From the NCBI GenBank assembly GCA_900175165.2, contig FWWN02000689.1, forward strand, positions 39,522 through 103,521: a stretch of DNA of 64,000 bases, given 5' to 3'. A model generated the notes under the pieces. It ran no database searches. It was not told where the DNA came from and saw only the letters and a list, made by a program, of their open reading frames with translations. The position numbers and the translations under genes were made by a program. Source of the DNA: Rhizomucor pusillus. Its lineage: Eukaryota; Mucoromycota; Mucoromycetes; Mucorales; Lichtheimiaceae. This document shows positions 1 to 10,845 of this stretch, piece by piece; positions within the stretch are counted from its first letter, which is position 1; each line of letters begins with the position of its first letter.

Positions 1-57
1 GTAAGGAGTTATCTGAGAAACGGTAATAAAAATATCTACTAACGAAATGGAACCCAG

Positions 58-1231
58 TTATCGTCTCTCATGGATGGATTCGGAGCAGCACTGGGTGTCG
101 GAGGAGTGCCAGCAAACAGTCCAAACCGATCAACCGCTTCTACAGGGGAGCGAGAACCACCCAATGTGAGTATTGATTTGGGAAAGAATGCTTTTACTAG
201 CTACTAAACCAGATGTAGAGCAATCAATCAAATACACGAGCAGCACGAAACTCGCCAAGCACAACTATACCAAGATTACCATCCGAAGCTGGTCTGGGAT
301 CGAGAAGCATTTCAGATCTGGGTTCCCTAAGTCCGGAGGGACGAGCACTTGCTGGTCTGCCTTTTCCTGTAAGCTGATCCTGCAAACAACGTTGCATGCG
401 TGCAACCAACTAAATTTTGCACATAGCCGTCAGTTGAAGTCCGCCTGATGCGAACAATGAGTTGCATACGGAATGTTAGAAGGATACTGGACACTCCATT
501 AGATCAAGGTGAGTAAAAGACAGGATCAAGTCGATAACACATAATTAACTGGATGATAGGTATAATGGGAATTGCAACTGCATCAACTTCGTCACCGGAA
601 CAGGCACAGGAAATAAGATCAAGATTGCGGAGTAACGGATCCAGCCAGACAGCTGCCGTAGGTGTGGTTCTGGATGAACTATCGAATCTTATGGTGGACG
701 TCATACCAAGACTGAGAGAAGTCTCTGATGCGTTACGGGAAGGCGACCAAACAGTATCTAATGAGGTAAGCTGCTACATATACACTTGATGGCCACTAAA
801 GACTTACAGTGATCCGCCAGGACAATGTACAATTATATCGACGAGTATTGCGTACGGCACGTGTAATACAGGGAATGAGCTTAATCAACCATTTTCTCGG
901 CTCAGTATTGGCAGCTGCAGATATCAGTTTCCGCCGCAGCCGACCTCGATCCCAATCGACCACCGGTTCTACGACTAGACTGTCCTCCGCAGACGATCCT
1001 GGAAGTTCTCAAGCTGACAGGACTGAAGAGTCAACAGCTTCGGCAAAATCAAAAACCAAGGAGGATAGAAAGGCAAAGGAAGATACCGGAGAAGGGTCTT
1101 CGGACGCTCAAGCAACCAACCGTGGCACAAAACGCAACAATACCGACATAGATAATGAAGAGGAAGCTAGTTCTTCCAACTTGGCTTCAAAAAAGTTGGC
1201 GAAAGGGAAAGGACGGCAAAATGAACGCTAA
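58..1231 (+). CDS. 3' part of a Ser-rich protein, possibly BAG6-like (5' end outside window)
   Basis: The window opens inside an intron: position 1 is a GTAAGG donor, and a TACTAAC branch site precedes the CAG acceptor ending at 57. Exons read by eye are 58-165, 219-368, 427-508, 560-765 and 821-1231; phases agree throughout and give about 318 residues. The visible part is rich in Ser, Thr, Pro and Arg. It has a helical stretch (TAAVGVVLDELSNLMVDVIP) followed by a second predicted helix, and a basic, low-complexity tail ending KLAKGKGRQNER that resembles a nuclear localisation signal. The helical pair loosely recalls the C-terminal region of ubiquitin-like BAG6/Scythe proteins, but this is only a resemblance. 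The diagnostic N-terminal ubiquitin-like domain, if present, lies upstream of the window. Coding status is well supported; the family call is weak. Confidence 0.55.
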
Positions 1232-1518
1232 TTTCGTCTCGCTTATACCAATTCAAATACAAATTGTTTTCCACAAGCGATTGCATGACAAAGTGTTTGA
1301 GTTTCGGACGAGTGGGACCGTACCAGGAGGACAGATGGATGCACCGCATTCCCTGTGAAATAAGCTGAAATTCGGGTTTTCGCATCACAGTTGAATATCA
1401 TGGAACGTCGTCCTCTCAATCTTAGCTTTCTGATCAAACTGACTACATCCTTGTAATTATGTAGAGCATGCTGTTTGTCATATAACTCATTAATAGAGTC
1501 TTGGAGTTTATTTATTTC

Positions 1519-3421
1519 CTATCGCCGACTTCGATCATAGTCGTCTCTTGACCTACGTCGACTTGATCGACTGTAATCATCTCTTCTATATTTCTTTCCA
1601 CGTTCATCGTCGTAGTCTCGTCCTCTATCTCTTTTCCGGAAAGCTTCGCCGATTCTGCTCTTCTTCTCCTGTCTTCGCTCTCTTTCTTCTTTTTCCGCTT
1701 GTGCTTGCCGTGACCGTGGGTCAATAACGACGTAATCATCAACATTCTCGACTCTCTGCATCAAATCTTTTCCTTTGTAATCCTTCTCGAAAACGAGTTT
1801 GTGTGTCATCCATCCCTGGTCACTTTCTTCGTCAGCCGGATCTTTAAACGTGTCGTAGCAAGATTCACAGCCAGGTATCGAATGAAGTTCACATGGTAGC
1901 TTCTCATCTTTCTTTTCCCTTTCAGCATCTGGATCCGGTGCTGCGCTCGATAATTTCTTTTGAAATGCTAAAAGCTGAGAAAATGCCTGCAAAGGTTCAT
2001 TTCAATCAATTATTTTTGTGTCTCTACTGTTGAATACCAAGACTTACATCGTCTTGCATCTTTTTTCTACTTTTCGCACCTCCGGTTGTCGCTGCTCCTC
2101 GTCGTGTAAACTTCTCCCGTTCCAACTCGACCAGAGATTTCTTCTTTTGTTTCTTTTCAGGCACTTTGCCCTCCTTTTCATCCCGTCGTTCTTGCTCCAT
2201 TTTCCGAATATCGCTTTTCAAACGATCTATCTCGCTCTGTTCTCTAAAAGTAGTCCAGAATCAATCAGCAATAAAATCTATAGCTAATCTTGACGTATCT
2301 ATTAACCTGGTGACGGGCTCCTTGATGACTTGCTTTTCGGGAGTCTCTTCACGGACTGGCAACAATCGTTCTTCCATAGCAACGCGCTTTGATACTTCTT
2401 GCTTAGGTGATTCTGACTTTGGTGGTTGGTGTACTGGAACCGGCGGCGCTGTATATTTTTCTGGTGCTGGTGCATCAGGAAGGAAATCATAACTGCTCTT
2501 CATTTTCTTGTTTTCGCGAGCACTTTCTGGTTCCATTTCTTCCGCCTCATCTCCAAAAGAAAGCAAATTCAACTGCCTAGTTATTTCCTGATGAGTCAAA
2601 AATCTACTGACACTCGGTTCTATTTCCTACTTTTTCTCCTTCTTCTTTTTCTTGGCCTGTTGCTGCTGTGCTTTTTGCATTTCAAGTTCCTTTGCGATCT
2701 TCTTTTCACGCTCAGTGATTCTGGGAACAATATCATCGAATGGATTCAATATTATCTCTGTCGATTTGATACGCGGCGGGTACAATGGTCGCTCATTCTC
2801 GTCAATTTCCATTTCGCCCATTTTCAATACATTAAAGATCGTATCACCCACGACCTAAGAATTGCGTTATTTATGGTGCCTGAATGCCTACAGCAGTGAA
2901 GGCTTTACCCGTCCAAACAGCGTATGCTGTTTCGTCAGCTCATCGGCGCGATCAAGCGTGATGAAAAATTGACTGCCATTATCTCCTTCACCCGAGTTTG
3001 CCATTCCAACAAGTCCACGGCGAACAAATCGTAACCGAGAATGATACTCATTCGGAAACTCGCCTTCTTCGTATATCGACTCGCCGCCTTTATATATTCC
3101 ATAAGTTTCTCAATATAATGGAGGGTTAGAGTAGCACTCTACCTTGGCCAGTGCCCGTAGGATCGCCACCCTGGATGATAAAGTTTGGGACTATACGGTG
3201 GAATATTGTATTGTCATAGTAACCTTCCATGCATAGTTGTATAAAGTTGCGCGTGGCCTTTGGTGTCTCTTTGCCCCACATTTCGATCTCGACATCGCCA
3301 GCTGTTGTATGTAAGATCACCTTGGCACTATATTTCATGTCAGCGAATCTCGTCCCAGATGCAAAATGCGTAAAGTAGTAGCTTACTTTGTGTGTGGTTC
3401 AAGAGCATAAATGTTTGACAT
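1519..3421 (-). CDS. CWC27: CWC27-type spliceosomal cyclophilin
   Basis: Peptidyl-prolyl isomerase-fold protein of the activated spliceosome. The start at 3421 gives MSNIYALEPHTN after splicing the 35-nt first exon (3387-3421) to the second (3143-3327). The cyclophilin domain follows, with FHRIVPNFIIQGGDPTGTGQ and SQFFITLDRADELTKQHTLF. The position that is Trp121 in cyclophilin A is Glu here, as is typical of CWC27 proteins that have lost isomerase activity. The C-terminal half is charged and coiled-coil-like. It contains the CWC27 signature CELHSIPGCESCYDTF and DQGWMTHKLVFEKD, and ends in an Arg/Asp/Ser-rich RS-like tail. Several further introns of about 50-60 nt split the gene. It is transcribed divergently from RBM25, another splicing factor. 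The family assignment is firm; inner exon borders are approximate. Confidence 0.93.
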
Positions 3422-3525
3422 TGGGAGTTAGTGAGAGAGAGGAGAATTGAAAACCCAGAGCAACAATAGGCTGCCCAGCGCCCGTTTTTCTTTTCTCCTC
3501 CAGCTGTAGTCAATAGATCGTTCAC
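3422..3525. promoter_or_regulatory. Shared divergent promoter of CWC27 and RBM25
   Basis: Only 104 bp separate the two start codons (3421 on the minus strand, 3526 on the plus strand). The interval holds a purine-rich block near 3430-3445 (GAGAGAGAGGAGA) and a pyrimidine-rich block near 3485-3500. No TATA box is evident. Core promoters and both 5' untranslated regions must fit here or overlap the neighbouring gene. Confidence 0.6.
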
Positions 3526-5827
3526 ATGGATCCTTACCAGCGGCCTCCATATGGTACATGACTCCTTAGCTGCTAACATTGTGGACAGAAGACTCACTAG
3601 TTACTCGATCAGGATACCGTCCACCAGCACCTTACGGAGGACCACCGTCAGGTCCTGGTTTCCGTCCACCAAGGCCTCCAATGTACGGAGGAGGACATAT
3701 GCCTGGTGGATATATGCCACACGGACGACCACAGATGCCACAGCAGATCGGTGCTCCACCGATGGGAATGAACAGACCTCCTCAGGGTACTGAATCAAAC
3801 AAGCTAACGACCTTGTTCGTCGGCGCGATCGCGCCTGGAGTAAGCGATGCATGGATAGAAAAATTGCTCAAGGTAAAAAGTTTGAATACGACGAAAACTG
3901 ATAAGAGCTAGACACCATTAATGCTAGGCGTGTGGCTCTCTCGTCAATTGGAAACGAGTGAAGGATCCGTCGGGAAAACCAAAAGGATTTGGCTTTGCAG
4001 AGTACGAGGACCCTGAAAGCGTCTTGCGAGCTCTCAAAGTACTCGGTGGCGAAGAAAATACTCACGAAGGACTCGTCCTGACAGCAGCCGACGGAAGCCA
4101 GACACAAAAGAAACTTATTGTAATTACAACATAGATAGTTTGAGCTAGCAAACGATGCTAATATTCCTTGCTTTTGCTATTCCCAGGTCAAAGCGGACGA
4201 TAATGTCCGAAATCACTTAGATGAGTATCAGGCAACCAAACAACGAACAGAGGTAAACTCCATCAATTATTACCGCCACGAGTGTAGGACAGAGGCATAA
4301 TGGGTATTGTGTACCTTTGTAGGCAGACGACGAAAAAGATCAGCAGGCGCTCACTTTTGTTCGCGAATATGTCGAGTTAATTAACTCTGGAAAGGAGCCA
4401 GAAGCCGAAACCGAAACGAACGAGATCAGCGAGGAAACGACGAACGAAACAGAAAATGCAGATGGAGATACGAAAATGGCGGAGCCTCGAGAGTTGGATG
4501 ACGAAACACTTGATCGCGAGCTTGCCTTTTTCAAAGAACGTGCAGCACAGCGAGTGCTTGAGAAACAAAGAGAGGAAGCCGAACAGCAGCATAAAAAGCC
4601 TCGAGAACACGAATCACCAGAATCAGAATATCGAGAGAGTGGTCGTCGTGGACGTCGAGATAGATACGGCTCTCGGCAAGAATTTGTACGTGGGCCGACA
4701 GAACATAGCAACGACGTGGAGGATGAAGACGAATTGAGCGATGAGGAGTTGGAGCGCAGAAGAGAAAAACGTCGGCAGGAAGATATTAAGGCCATATTTG
4801 AACAGGTAATATTCCCAAAGATGGCCGGTGTGTAAAGAGTGGTATCTGAGTAAGATTTTTAGAAAGAAAAACGTTGGGAAAGCAAAGAAGCAGCGCGGTT
4901 GCGTGACTACCACCGAAGTATCATGCGTGAACGAGAAGAAGAGGAACGAAGAGAAAGGGAACGCCAGTATTGGGAAAAGCGACTTGCAGAATGGGATGAC
5001 GAATATGAAATGGAACGGGGTGAAGAATTATACTATGTGAATAGGTATACATTGGATACAGCGAAGAATTGCCAGCAAGATTTATTCATTCTGTATTAGG
5101 GCCAAATGGCGTAAACATAGAGAGGTTGTCCGTCGACGTGAATACGAACGAGATGAGGAAGATCGACGTCTGGAAGCTCAAGAAATTGAAGAGGAACGAC
5201 GACACCGAGAAGAAATGGAACGTTCACAAAGACGGGATGAAAACGAGCAACGACCACAAGAGGGCAAGATCGCCCTTAAACCCACAAAGCTCAATATCAA
5301 TATGCCAATCAAACGTATCTCGGCTATGGGTGGTAACGACGAGGATGAGGATGAGGAGTCAGGCGGTAAGAAACGGCGCGTTCTCGTGCCGTTGGATTAC
5401 GGAGACGATGTTATGCTTGATGAATCGTCACACATGGATCCTGAAGAACGAGTCCGGCTAGTAAAGGAATTGATCGAATCTATACCCAGTTCCGAGCAGG
5501 AGTTATGGCAATGGTCCGTCAAATGGGACCAGCTGGATGACGAGCTCGTCAATACAAAGCTCAAGCCGTTTGTTGCAAAGAAAGTTGTCGAATTGGTTGG
5601 TGAAGAAGAAGAAGAATTCATTAACTTTATCCTCGACAATGTACGGCGGCAGCAAACCCCAGAGTCTCTCGTGAAAGAGTTAGAGATGGTAAGTTCTATG
5701 GATATAACTGAGCGAACATACCATCTAAATTGTTGTTTAGACTCTTGATCAAGAGGCTTTAGTGTTTGTCATGAAACTGTGGAGAGCGCTTATTTTTGAG
5801 ACTGAAAGAAAGTGGCGCAAACTGTAA
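3526..5827 (+). CDS. RBM25: RBM25-like splicing factor (RRM plus PWI)
   Basis: RNA-binding regulator of pre-mRNA splicing associated with U1 snRNP. The short first exon starts MDPYQRPPY and is followed by a Pro/Gly/Met-rich N-terminal region. Next comes one RRM with RNP2-like TTLFVGAIAPGVSD and RNP1-like KPKGFGFAEYED. The middle is a long Glu/Arg-rich charged segment (about 4340-5330), predicted helical, as in human RBM25. The protein ends in a PWI domain of about 100 residues (EELWQWSVKWDQL region, FVAKKVVELVGEEEEEFINF), the nucleic-acid-binding module that defines the family, and stops with RKWRKL. At least six short introns interrupt it. Its stop codon lies only 30 nt before the next gene's start, in the same frame. 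Assignment is firm. Confidence 0.92.
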
Positions 5828-5842
5828 CGTTCACCCAAGATC

Positions 5843-5848
5843 AATAAA
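5843..5848 (+). other. AATAAA polyadenylation-type hexamer between two genes
   Basis: A canonical AATAAA lies in the 30-nt gap between the RBM25 stop (5825-5827) and the following ATG (5858). If used, cleavage of the RBM25 transcript would fall inside the coding region of the next gene, so the two transcripts probably overlap. The site could also be chance in an A-rich stretch. Confidence 0.35.
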
Positions 5849-5857
5849 AAGATCGCA

Positions 5858-7253
5858 ATGACGGCAGCAAAGACTGTGGGATTAATTCATTCTGAAAAGA
5901 AGTTGGCACAAATCCGGTTCGATTTGCTGCAGGAGATGACCAGGTATTGATCGTGGGCATTGGGGCTGTTGCAGTTTTTGAATGTAACGTTTGGCAATCA
6001 GTGCCTCCAACATTCGCTTGATCTTGTTGGATCTGGGCAAACCTCTAGAAGAGCAGGAACCTATCGATCTGCTTGTCCACAAAGTAACAGATCTGTATGC
6101 AAAAATGCTACGAGGAGACAAAGAGACTGAGATCTGCTTCAAGCGTTTCCAGGTGTGTGTATAAATGAAGCATCTGGTGATGGGAGGTTTAGGCTCACAT
6201 TCAGAGAACAAAAGGCATTTTGTTCAAGTCATCCGCATATTCCGGTCATTGATCCATGGCAGGATATAGAGAAGGTTTTGGACAGGGCAAAGATATCGGC
6301 TTGCCTTGAAGCCTGCGCCGTCGATGCGACAGGTGAGTTCGTCGTCGGGATATGTCTGTAGGATACTATGTCATTTGATAATTATAAATGCAGGCGAGAG
6401 ATTGTTCAACGTCCCTTGGTCGGTGTCGCTGGACAGTCTGTATGATCCTGCTATGCAATCTCTCGATATCCCGTTTCCAGTAGGTGATTGAAAAGATGAT
6501 GCAGAAGAAAATAGTGTTTAACAGGATCGTAAAAGATAGTTTGTAAAAGGAAATCGGCATGCTCATCAGTAGAAGCTCATCAAATGACACTAATACCCTC
6601 ACGGCAAGCACTGGCGGGCGTGCAAGGCTTTGGGACAGACGAACCCGTTTTCCTGCAGCAATTTATTCCTCACAGCGGTGTGCTGATTAAAGTCTATGTG
6701 ATTGACGGTACGCCGCATATATCGACGCGTCCATCTTTGAAGAACACACAAGGTAGGCACCAGACATTCCAATATAAGATTATTATCAGCATGTCCTCAC
6801 AAATGTGCCAACTTAATAGACATGGCTGTCACATTCGATAGTCAAAAACTGCCAAAATCGTTCGAGGCGGTATCGCAAGACGGCGCCATTGAATTCGGTC
6901 TAGGGGAGGAGCGGACAATAGTTGAATCACAGATTAATTATGAACGGATCCAGAAAATAACGCAGCAGCTGCACCGAGAGCTGGTAACGTTGCAACGAAA
7001 TAGAATGGGTCATGTGTAAGGGGGGAAGCTTACAAAAATGCATGCATCATGCAGGGACTGACGCTGTTTGGCTTCGACGTGCTGCTGGCATCTGCCACGC
7101 ATTTGTACTACATTATAGATGTGAATTATTTTCCTAGTATGTGATTATGTCAACTACACGTATTTTTATTTTCCTAACCATCGAAATACAGGTTTCCAAA
7201 ATGTAGAGCATTACCCACGTCTATTTTGCGACTTAATAAAGCGTCGTCTGTAG
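5858..7253 (+). CDS. ITPK1: Inositol-tetrakisphosphate 1-kinase-like (ATP-grasp)
   Basis: Kinase that phosphorylates inositol tris/tetrakisphosphates on the way to higher inositol phosphates; cytosolic. The N-terminus VGLIHSEKKLAQIRFDLLQ resembles the opening strand and helix of the ITPK family. Landmarks follow in order: DLLVHKVTDLYAKML, HPHIPVIDPWQDIEKVLDRA, the ATP-grasp segment PVFLQQFIPHSGVLIKVYVI with its central Lys, RPSLKN, and the metal-binding GLTLFGFDVLLA...YIIDVNYFPSF, in which the Asp and Asn pair coordinates Mg. It ends CDLIKRRL. Six or so short introns are present. The gene follows RBM25 by 30 nt in the same reading frame, so readthrough would fuse them. The start was chosen as the first ATG giving the family N-terminus. 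Confidence 0.88.
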
Positions 7254-7437
7254 CTCTTAACAAAGACAAAACTTCTATAAAATTTCCATACATGTCCAGA
7301 AGAGGTGTGGACAGACCCTAACTGTGCGTAGAAGTAGGCTACCGCATTAAGAAATCGAGTACAGTCTTCCTTCCACCTGTGGCTGTTAATCTCCGACATT
7401 TGTGCGTTTCCATTCACTTTTGTGTCTATTGTCCCAA

Positions 7438-8689
7438 ATGACCAATTCGCACAGCTGCCATCCTGCAAGCTCTTTCGAAACTTCTGCAGACATGGGACCT
7501 GGAGATACCAGCAAAGTACACGGTTGGTTGCTGGGCGTGCAGGAATACGGAACTGGACTCAGCGTGTCGCCGACAAAAGCTCCTGAAACAAGTGGTTCGA
7601 TATCTAGCAGGCAAGCATTTCGAAGAAGCTCGGGATGTTTTCCAAGCCATTCTGACAATTAAGCTATTTATTCTAGCGAGTCTGTTCCACGAAGAAACCG
7701 GCCTCTATCAATTTCCTCAATAAGCTCGGAGGATAGTGTAAATCTCGAAGATTTGATAAAAGCCAACTATGCGTCGGATATGGATGATGAAACAGCATTG
7801 TCAGACTTGGCAGAGCTTGATCTCGATGATTCAGACGAAGAGTTTTGGAAACTGGACATGGTAATATCTTTGTTGGATGCTCGCGAGAATCACTGCCATT
7901 GACTTTTGTCCGGTTCTATATCAGTCCATTCGACCTATTCCTCGGCAAACTAGTAGCGTAGAAGATCGATTACAATCACTCAGTCTCTCAACATCGCCAT
8001 TACCGCAGCAATCCCACAGTGGTTACCTTAAATCGAACGGTCGTCATCGATCAGGCAGCCAAAGCAGCGAAAATAGCTTTACATCTCAATCCACCATCAC
8101 TATTACTTCTCATCATTTGCGTGGCAACAGTAATACTTCCCATATTCCATTACCTCCTCGTCCAGCTAGCCAGCTGTCCACCCAGAGCACTAAACGATTG
8201 CAGCCTACAGCCGGAATGCTGCAACAAAGTAGATCCTCCACCGATACCTCTATCTCAAGGCCATCTTCACGCATTGCAGGCCATGCTCCTTCAAGGCTGG
8301 CGAAACGCGCGTCACACATCCCCACACCGGCATCAATGACAAAACCACCAACCGGACCTGCTCCACAGCGCACTCTTTCTACTCGATCCAGCACGGCAGC
8401 TGCAAATTCATCATCAAATGTGACAGCACGAGAAACTAGTATTCTCCGTACCCCTAGCCGCCTTGCTAACCGGGCGAGCCATATACCCATGACAGCAACA
8501 TCCAGGGCAAAGTCACCCATTCCTTCCCGGATGACTTCAAACGGACAACAACAACGAAACAGTATTTTTGGAAGCGACTTTTCTAGAATGCAGAGATCAA
8601 CCACCGTCCATGCACCCAGTCCAACAAAGTCAACAGGAGCAGTCCGGAGTGCAAGCCGCATTGGCATGGCCAGCAGACGAGCAGTCTAG
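7438..8689 (+). CDS. Ser-rich protein with repeated SxIP motifs (possible EB1-binding, microtubule-end protein)
   Basis: Three exons (7438-7610, 7677-7860, 7925-8689) give 373 residues with phases intact. The first intron has a GC donor. The N-terminal third is unremarkable, then an acidic block near residues 95-118 (MDDETALSDLAELDLDDSDE) precedes a basic Ser/Thr/Pro/Arg-rich, probably disordered C-terminal region. Four matches to the SxIP motif lie there: SHIP near residues 190, 249 and 305, and SPIP near 317. Two of them sit in a duplicated block, SRLAKRASHIPTP and SRLANRASHIPMT. SxIP motifs in basic Ser/Pro-rich disorder are the classic ligand of the EB1 homology domain. A role as a microtubule plus-end tracking protein is inferred from the motif alone. 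No globular domain was recognised. Confidence 0.75.
7611..7676 (+). other. GC-AG intron (66 nt)
   Basis: The exon ends CAG before GCAAGC, and the intron ends TTCTAG. Splicing restores phase (AG plus C) and joins two open frames. Without it the first frame runs into a stop at 7660-7662. No GT donor nearby fits as well. Confidence 0.65.
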
Positions 8690-8723
8690 CCAGAAATGTG
8701 GTAAAATTAAAGTCTGTTATGTA

Positions 8724-10345
8724 TTATCCAATTAGCTGTACAATGATGTGAATAAGCATAATAAGCAAAGGTAGACTCAGCATTGCAAATAACAGCTCCG
8801 AATAATCCGGCCCTAATTGTAAAACATTATATAAGAATGGATATGCTGATATGTTACTATCTCGGAACCTGCCCGTCTGTAAGGTATCTGGCATGATCAT
8901 AATTCGGCATTGAGTGTCAGCTCCTGCACTTGCTAGGAACTTTCCAGAGCGGCTGAACACTAAGCTAGTAATGGCGAATCCATGTGCTTCTTTAACTCGC
9001 AGGATTGGCTGCATCGAAACATGAGCTCGTTTTTAAAATATGTGCACGTTGCACCCTTTAGCATACCGTTAGTGTCTTTGCATCTAAAAGGCCAATGGTG
9101 AGATCAGTTGACGCGTAGGCAAGGAGATCCCCTGATGGGCTATGTAAGAAATATTCAGAAGATACGACGAGAAAAATTGGCAAGTGGAGCATTGATCATC
9201 TACCTCAGGCAAAAGCTTGTTATTCCTTTTCGGCATACGCTGGCTGTCTTTGCTCTTGAGATTGGATATCTATTTGTGCGATTTGGAATATTCCACACGC
9301 ATATGAACCCTTTGCCACGGGTAACAGGATTGACTGCTGCAAATAATTTATGTGAGTTTCCCGGGCGGCCAATCGAGTATCTTATCCTTGTTTAGCTGAC
9401 TCATATTAGAGATTGCAAGTGTACGTAATTTACCTGCAAGAGCGAAATTCACAGGCAACCTGCTTATTCAATCTCGGGCTATCGATAACTTGGACGATGG
9501 TACCGTCCTCCAAGGCAAGTATGATCAAAGCCTTTGCGGTGGCAACAGCAACGTATCGCTCATCTGGATTGATATCGCAATCTTGTATGCCATTGAAACG
9601 CACTGGCGGGAAGCAAAGTGTCATTTCCGGCATTTTGAACACAGTAACACGTCCGTCCGTGCATCCTGCAACGAGATATCGTCCCTGGGGACTAAATCGT
9701 GCAACTTTCTACGGCTTCGTCAGCATCGATGATAGAGTTGCTATCTGATAATTTATGTCTACCTGATAATCTTTCAGGTTTCTGCTTGTGCTCGCGGATG
9801 AACAGTTTATGAGTTGGATTTTGCTGACGGCACATGGACTTAGCTTCCTGTATACACCGCAAAGATTCATGCGTCTCTTTACCCAGACTCAAGACTATAT
9901 ATTTTGCAAGCAGGATTTTCACCTCGCTTTATCTTATCCTCAGATTCATTGATTCCAGTTGCAAATGTAGGTTCCTTTCCGATGGACGAATTTATGTCGT
10001 TATTATTTTGCTACAAAGTAATGGACAACAAACCCACTTACAACAGGATTGCAGCCTACTGACATTGGGCAATCTTGATCTTCAGGCAGCGTCAAAGACC
10101 CCAGCTCGGTGAATTCGCCCCGTGCAGCGTTAACGGCAAAGGCAATCTAGTAAAAGCTTCTAATGAGCAAGCGTTGCGGGTAACTTTTCAAAGTTGTCAG
10201 TTGCCGGTACCAATTTATTTTTTACACCCGATCGCCCGGAACCACCCCCGCCAACGGCCACAATGTCATCATTGACAGTGAAATCCAGGCCGTATACTGG
10301 AAAGTCAACTTTCTTAACTAGCGTGGTGAGGCCCTTTGTAGTCAT
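8724..10345 (-). CDS. SEC12: Sec12/PREB-type Sar1 guanine nucleotide exchange factor
   Basis: ER membrane WD40 protein that loads Sar1 with GTP to start COPII vesicle assembly. The N-terminal blade contains VNDDIVAVGGGGSGRSGVKN, matching the Sec12 potassium-binding catalytic loop (GGGG...TG.KN). A central exon reads RFNGIQDCDINPDERYVAVA, and the last blade has HGFAITSLVFSRSGKFLASA. The C-terminus carries one hydrophobic helix (LLFAMLSLPLLIMLIHIIVQ), consistent with tail-end membrane anchoring. Many short introns break the gene. An in-frame upstream Met-like codon at 10402 (non-ATG) exists; the ATG at 10345 (MTTKGLTTLVKKV) is preferred. Assignment rests on the loop motif, the WD repeats and the anchor. 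Confidence 0.85.
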
Positions 10346-10402
10346 GGAGGAGGAGAGCGGATAAAGACCAAAGGTCACGCGCACTTTCCTGAGTTTCTGC
10401 AT

Positions 10403-10845
10403 GAATGCGACGTTGCACAGGGGTCATCCCCCTTTTTACTGATAAATGGCCAGAGAACTGAGCAGCTACCCATAATAAACCAGTAGAGATATGTATGTCA
10501 CAAGTATTAATTGCTGACGAAGTGTTGTTGCTAGCGATATTTCAGTAGTAATATGGTAGCGTCAGGATCAAAGATGGATGGAGCTAGAACACAGTCGACA
10601 AATTACACAGCGGAAAAATCGAAGGATATTCTGGTGAATGCATGTTAATACTTTTGTCCGATGAATTATGGTCATTTTGAATCATTTACCTCTAAATGAC
10701 AAGACCAGAATCAATCAGGATAAACTAGCATTGGACTTGAATATACCAAGAAAGACATGACAGCGAATAACAGAAAGAAACCGGACCATTAGTCTTCAAT
10801 GCTCTTTATATTTCAGATATTCATCTTTTTTTGGATATGTCGCTA
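10403..10845. other. Intergenic, upstream of SEC12
   Basis: No supported coding sequence. The region is A/T-rich and presumably holds the SEC12 promoter and the 3' untranslated region of the gene ending at 10846. Confidence 0.5.

Noticed and set aside
8113..8667. 184-codon minus-strand open frame
   Set aside because: It is the mirror of the low-complexity exon of the SxIP gene and has no start context or family resemblance.
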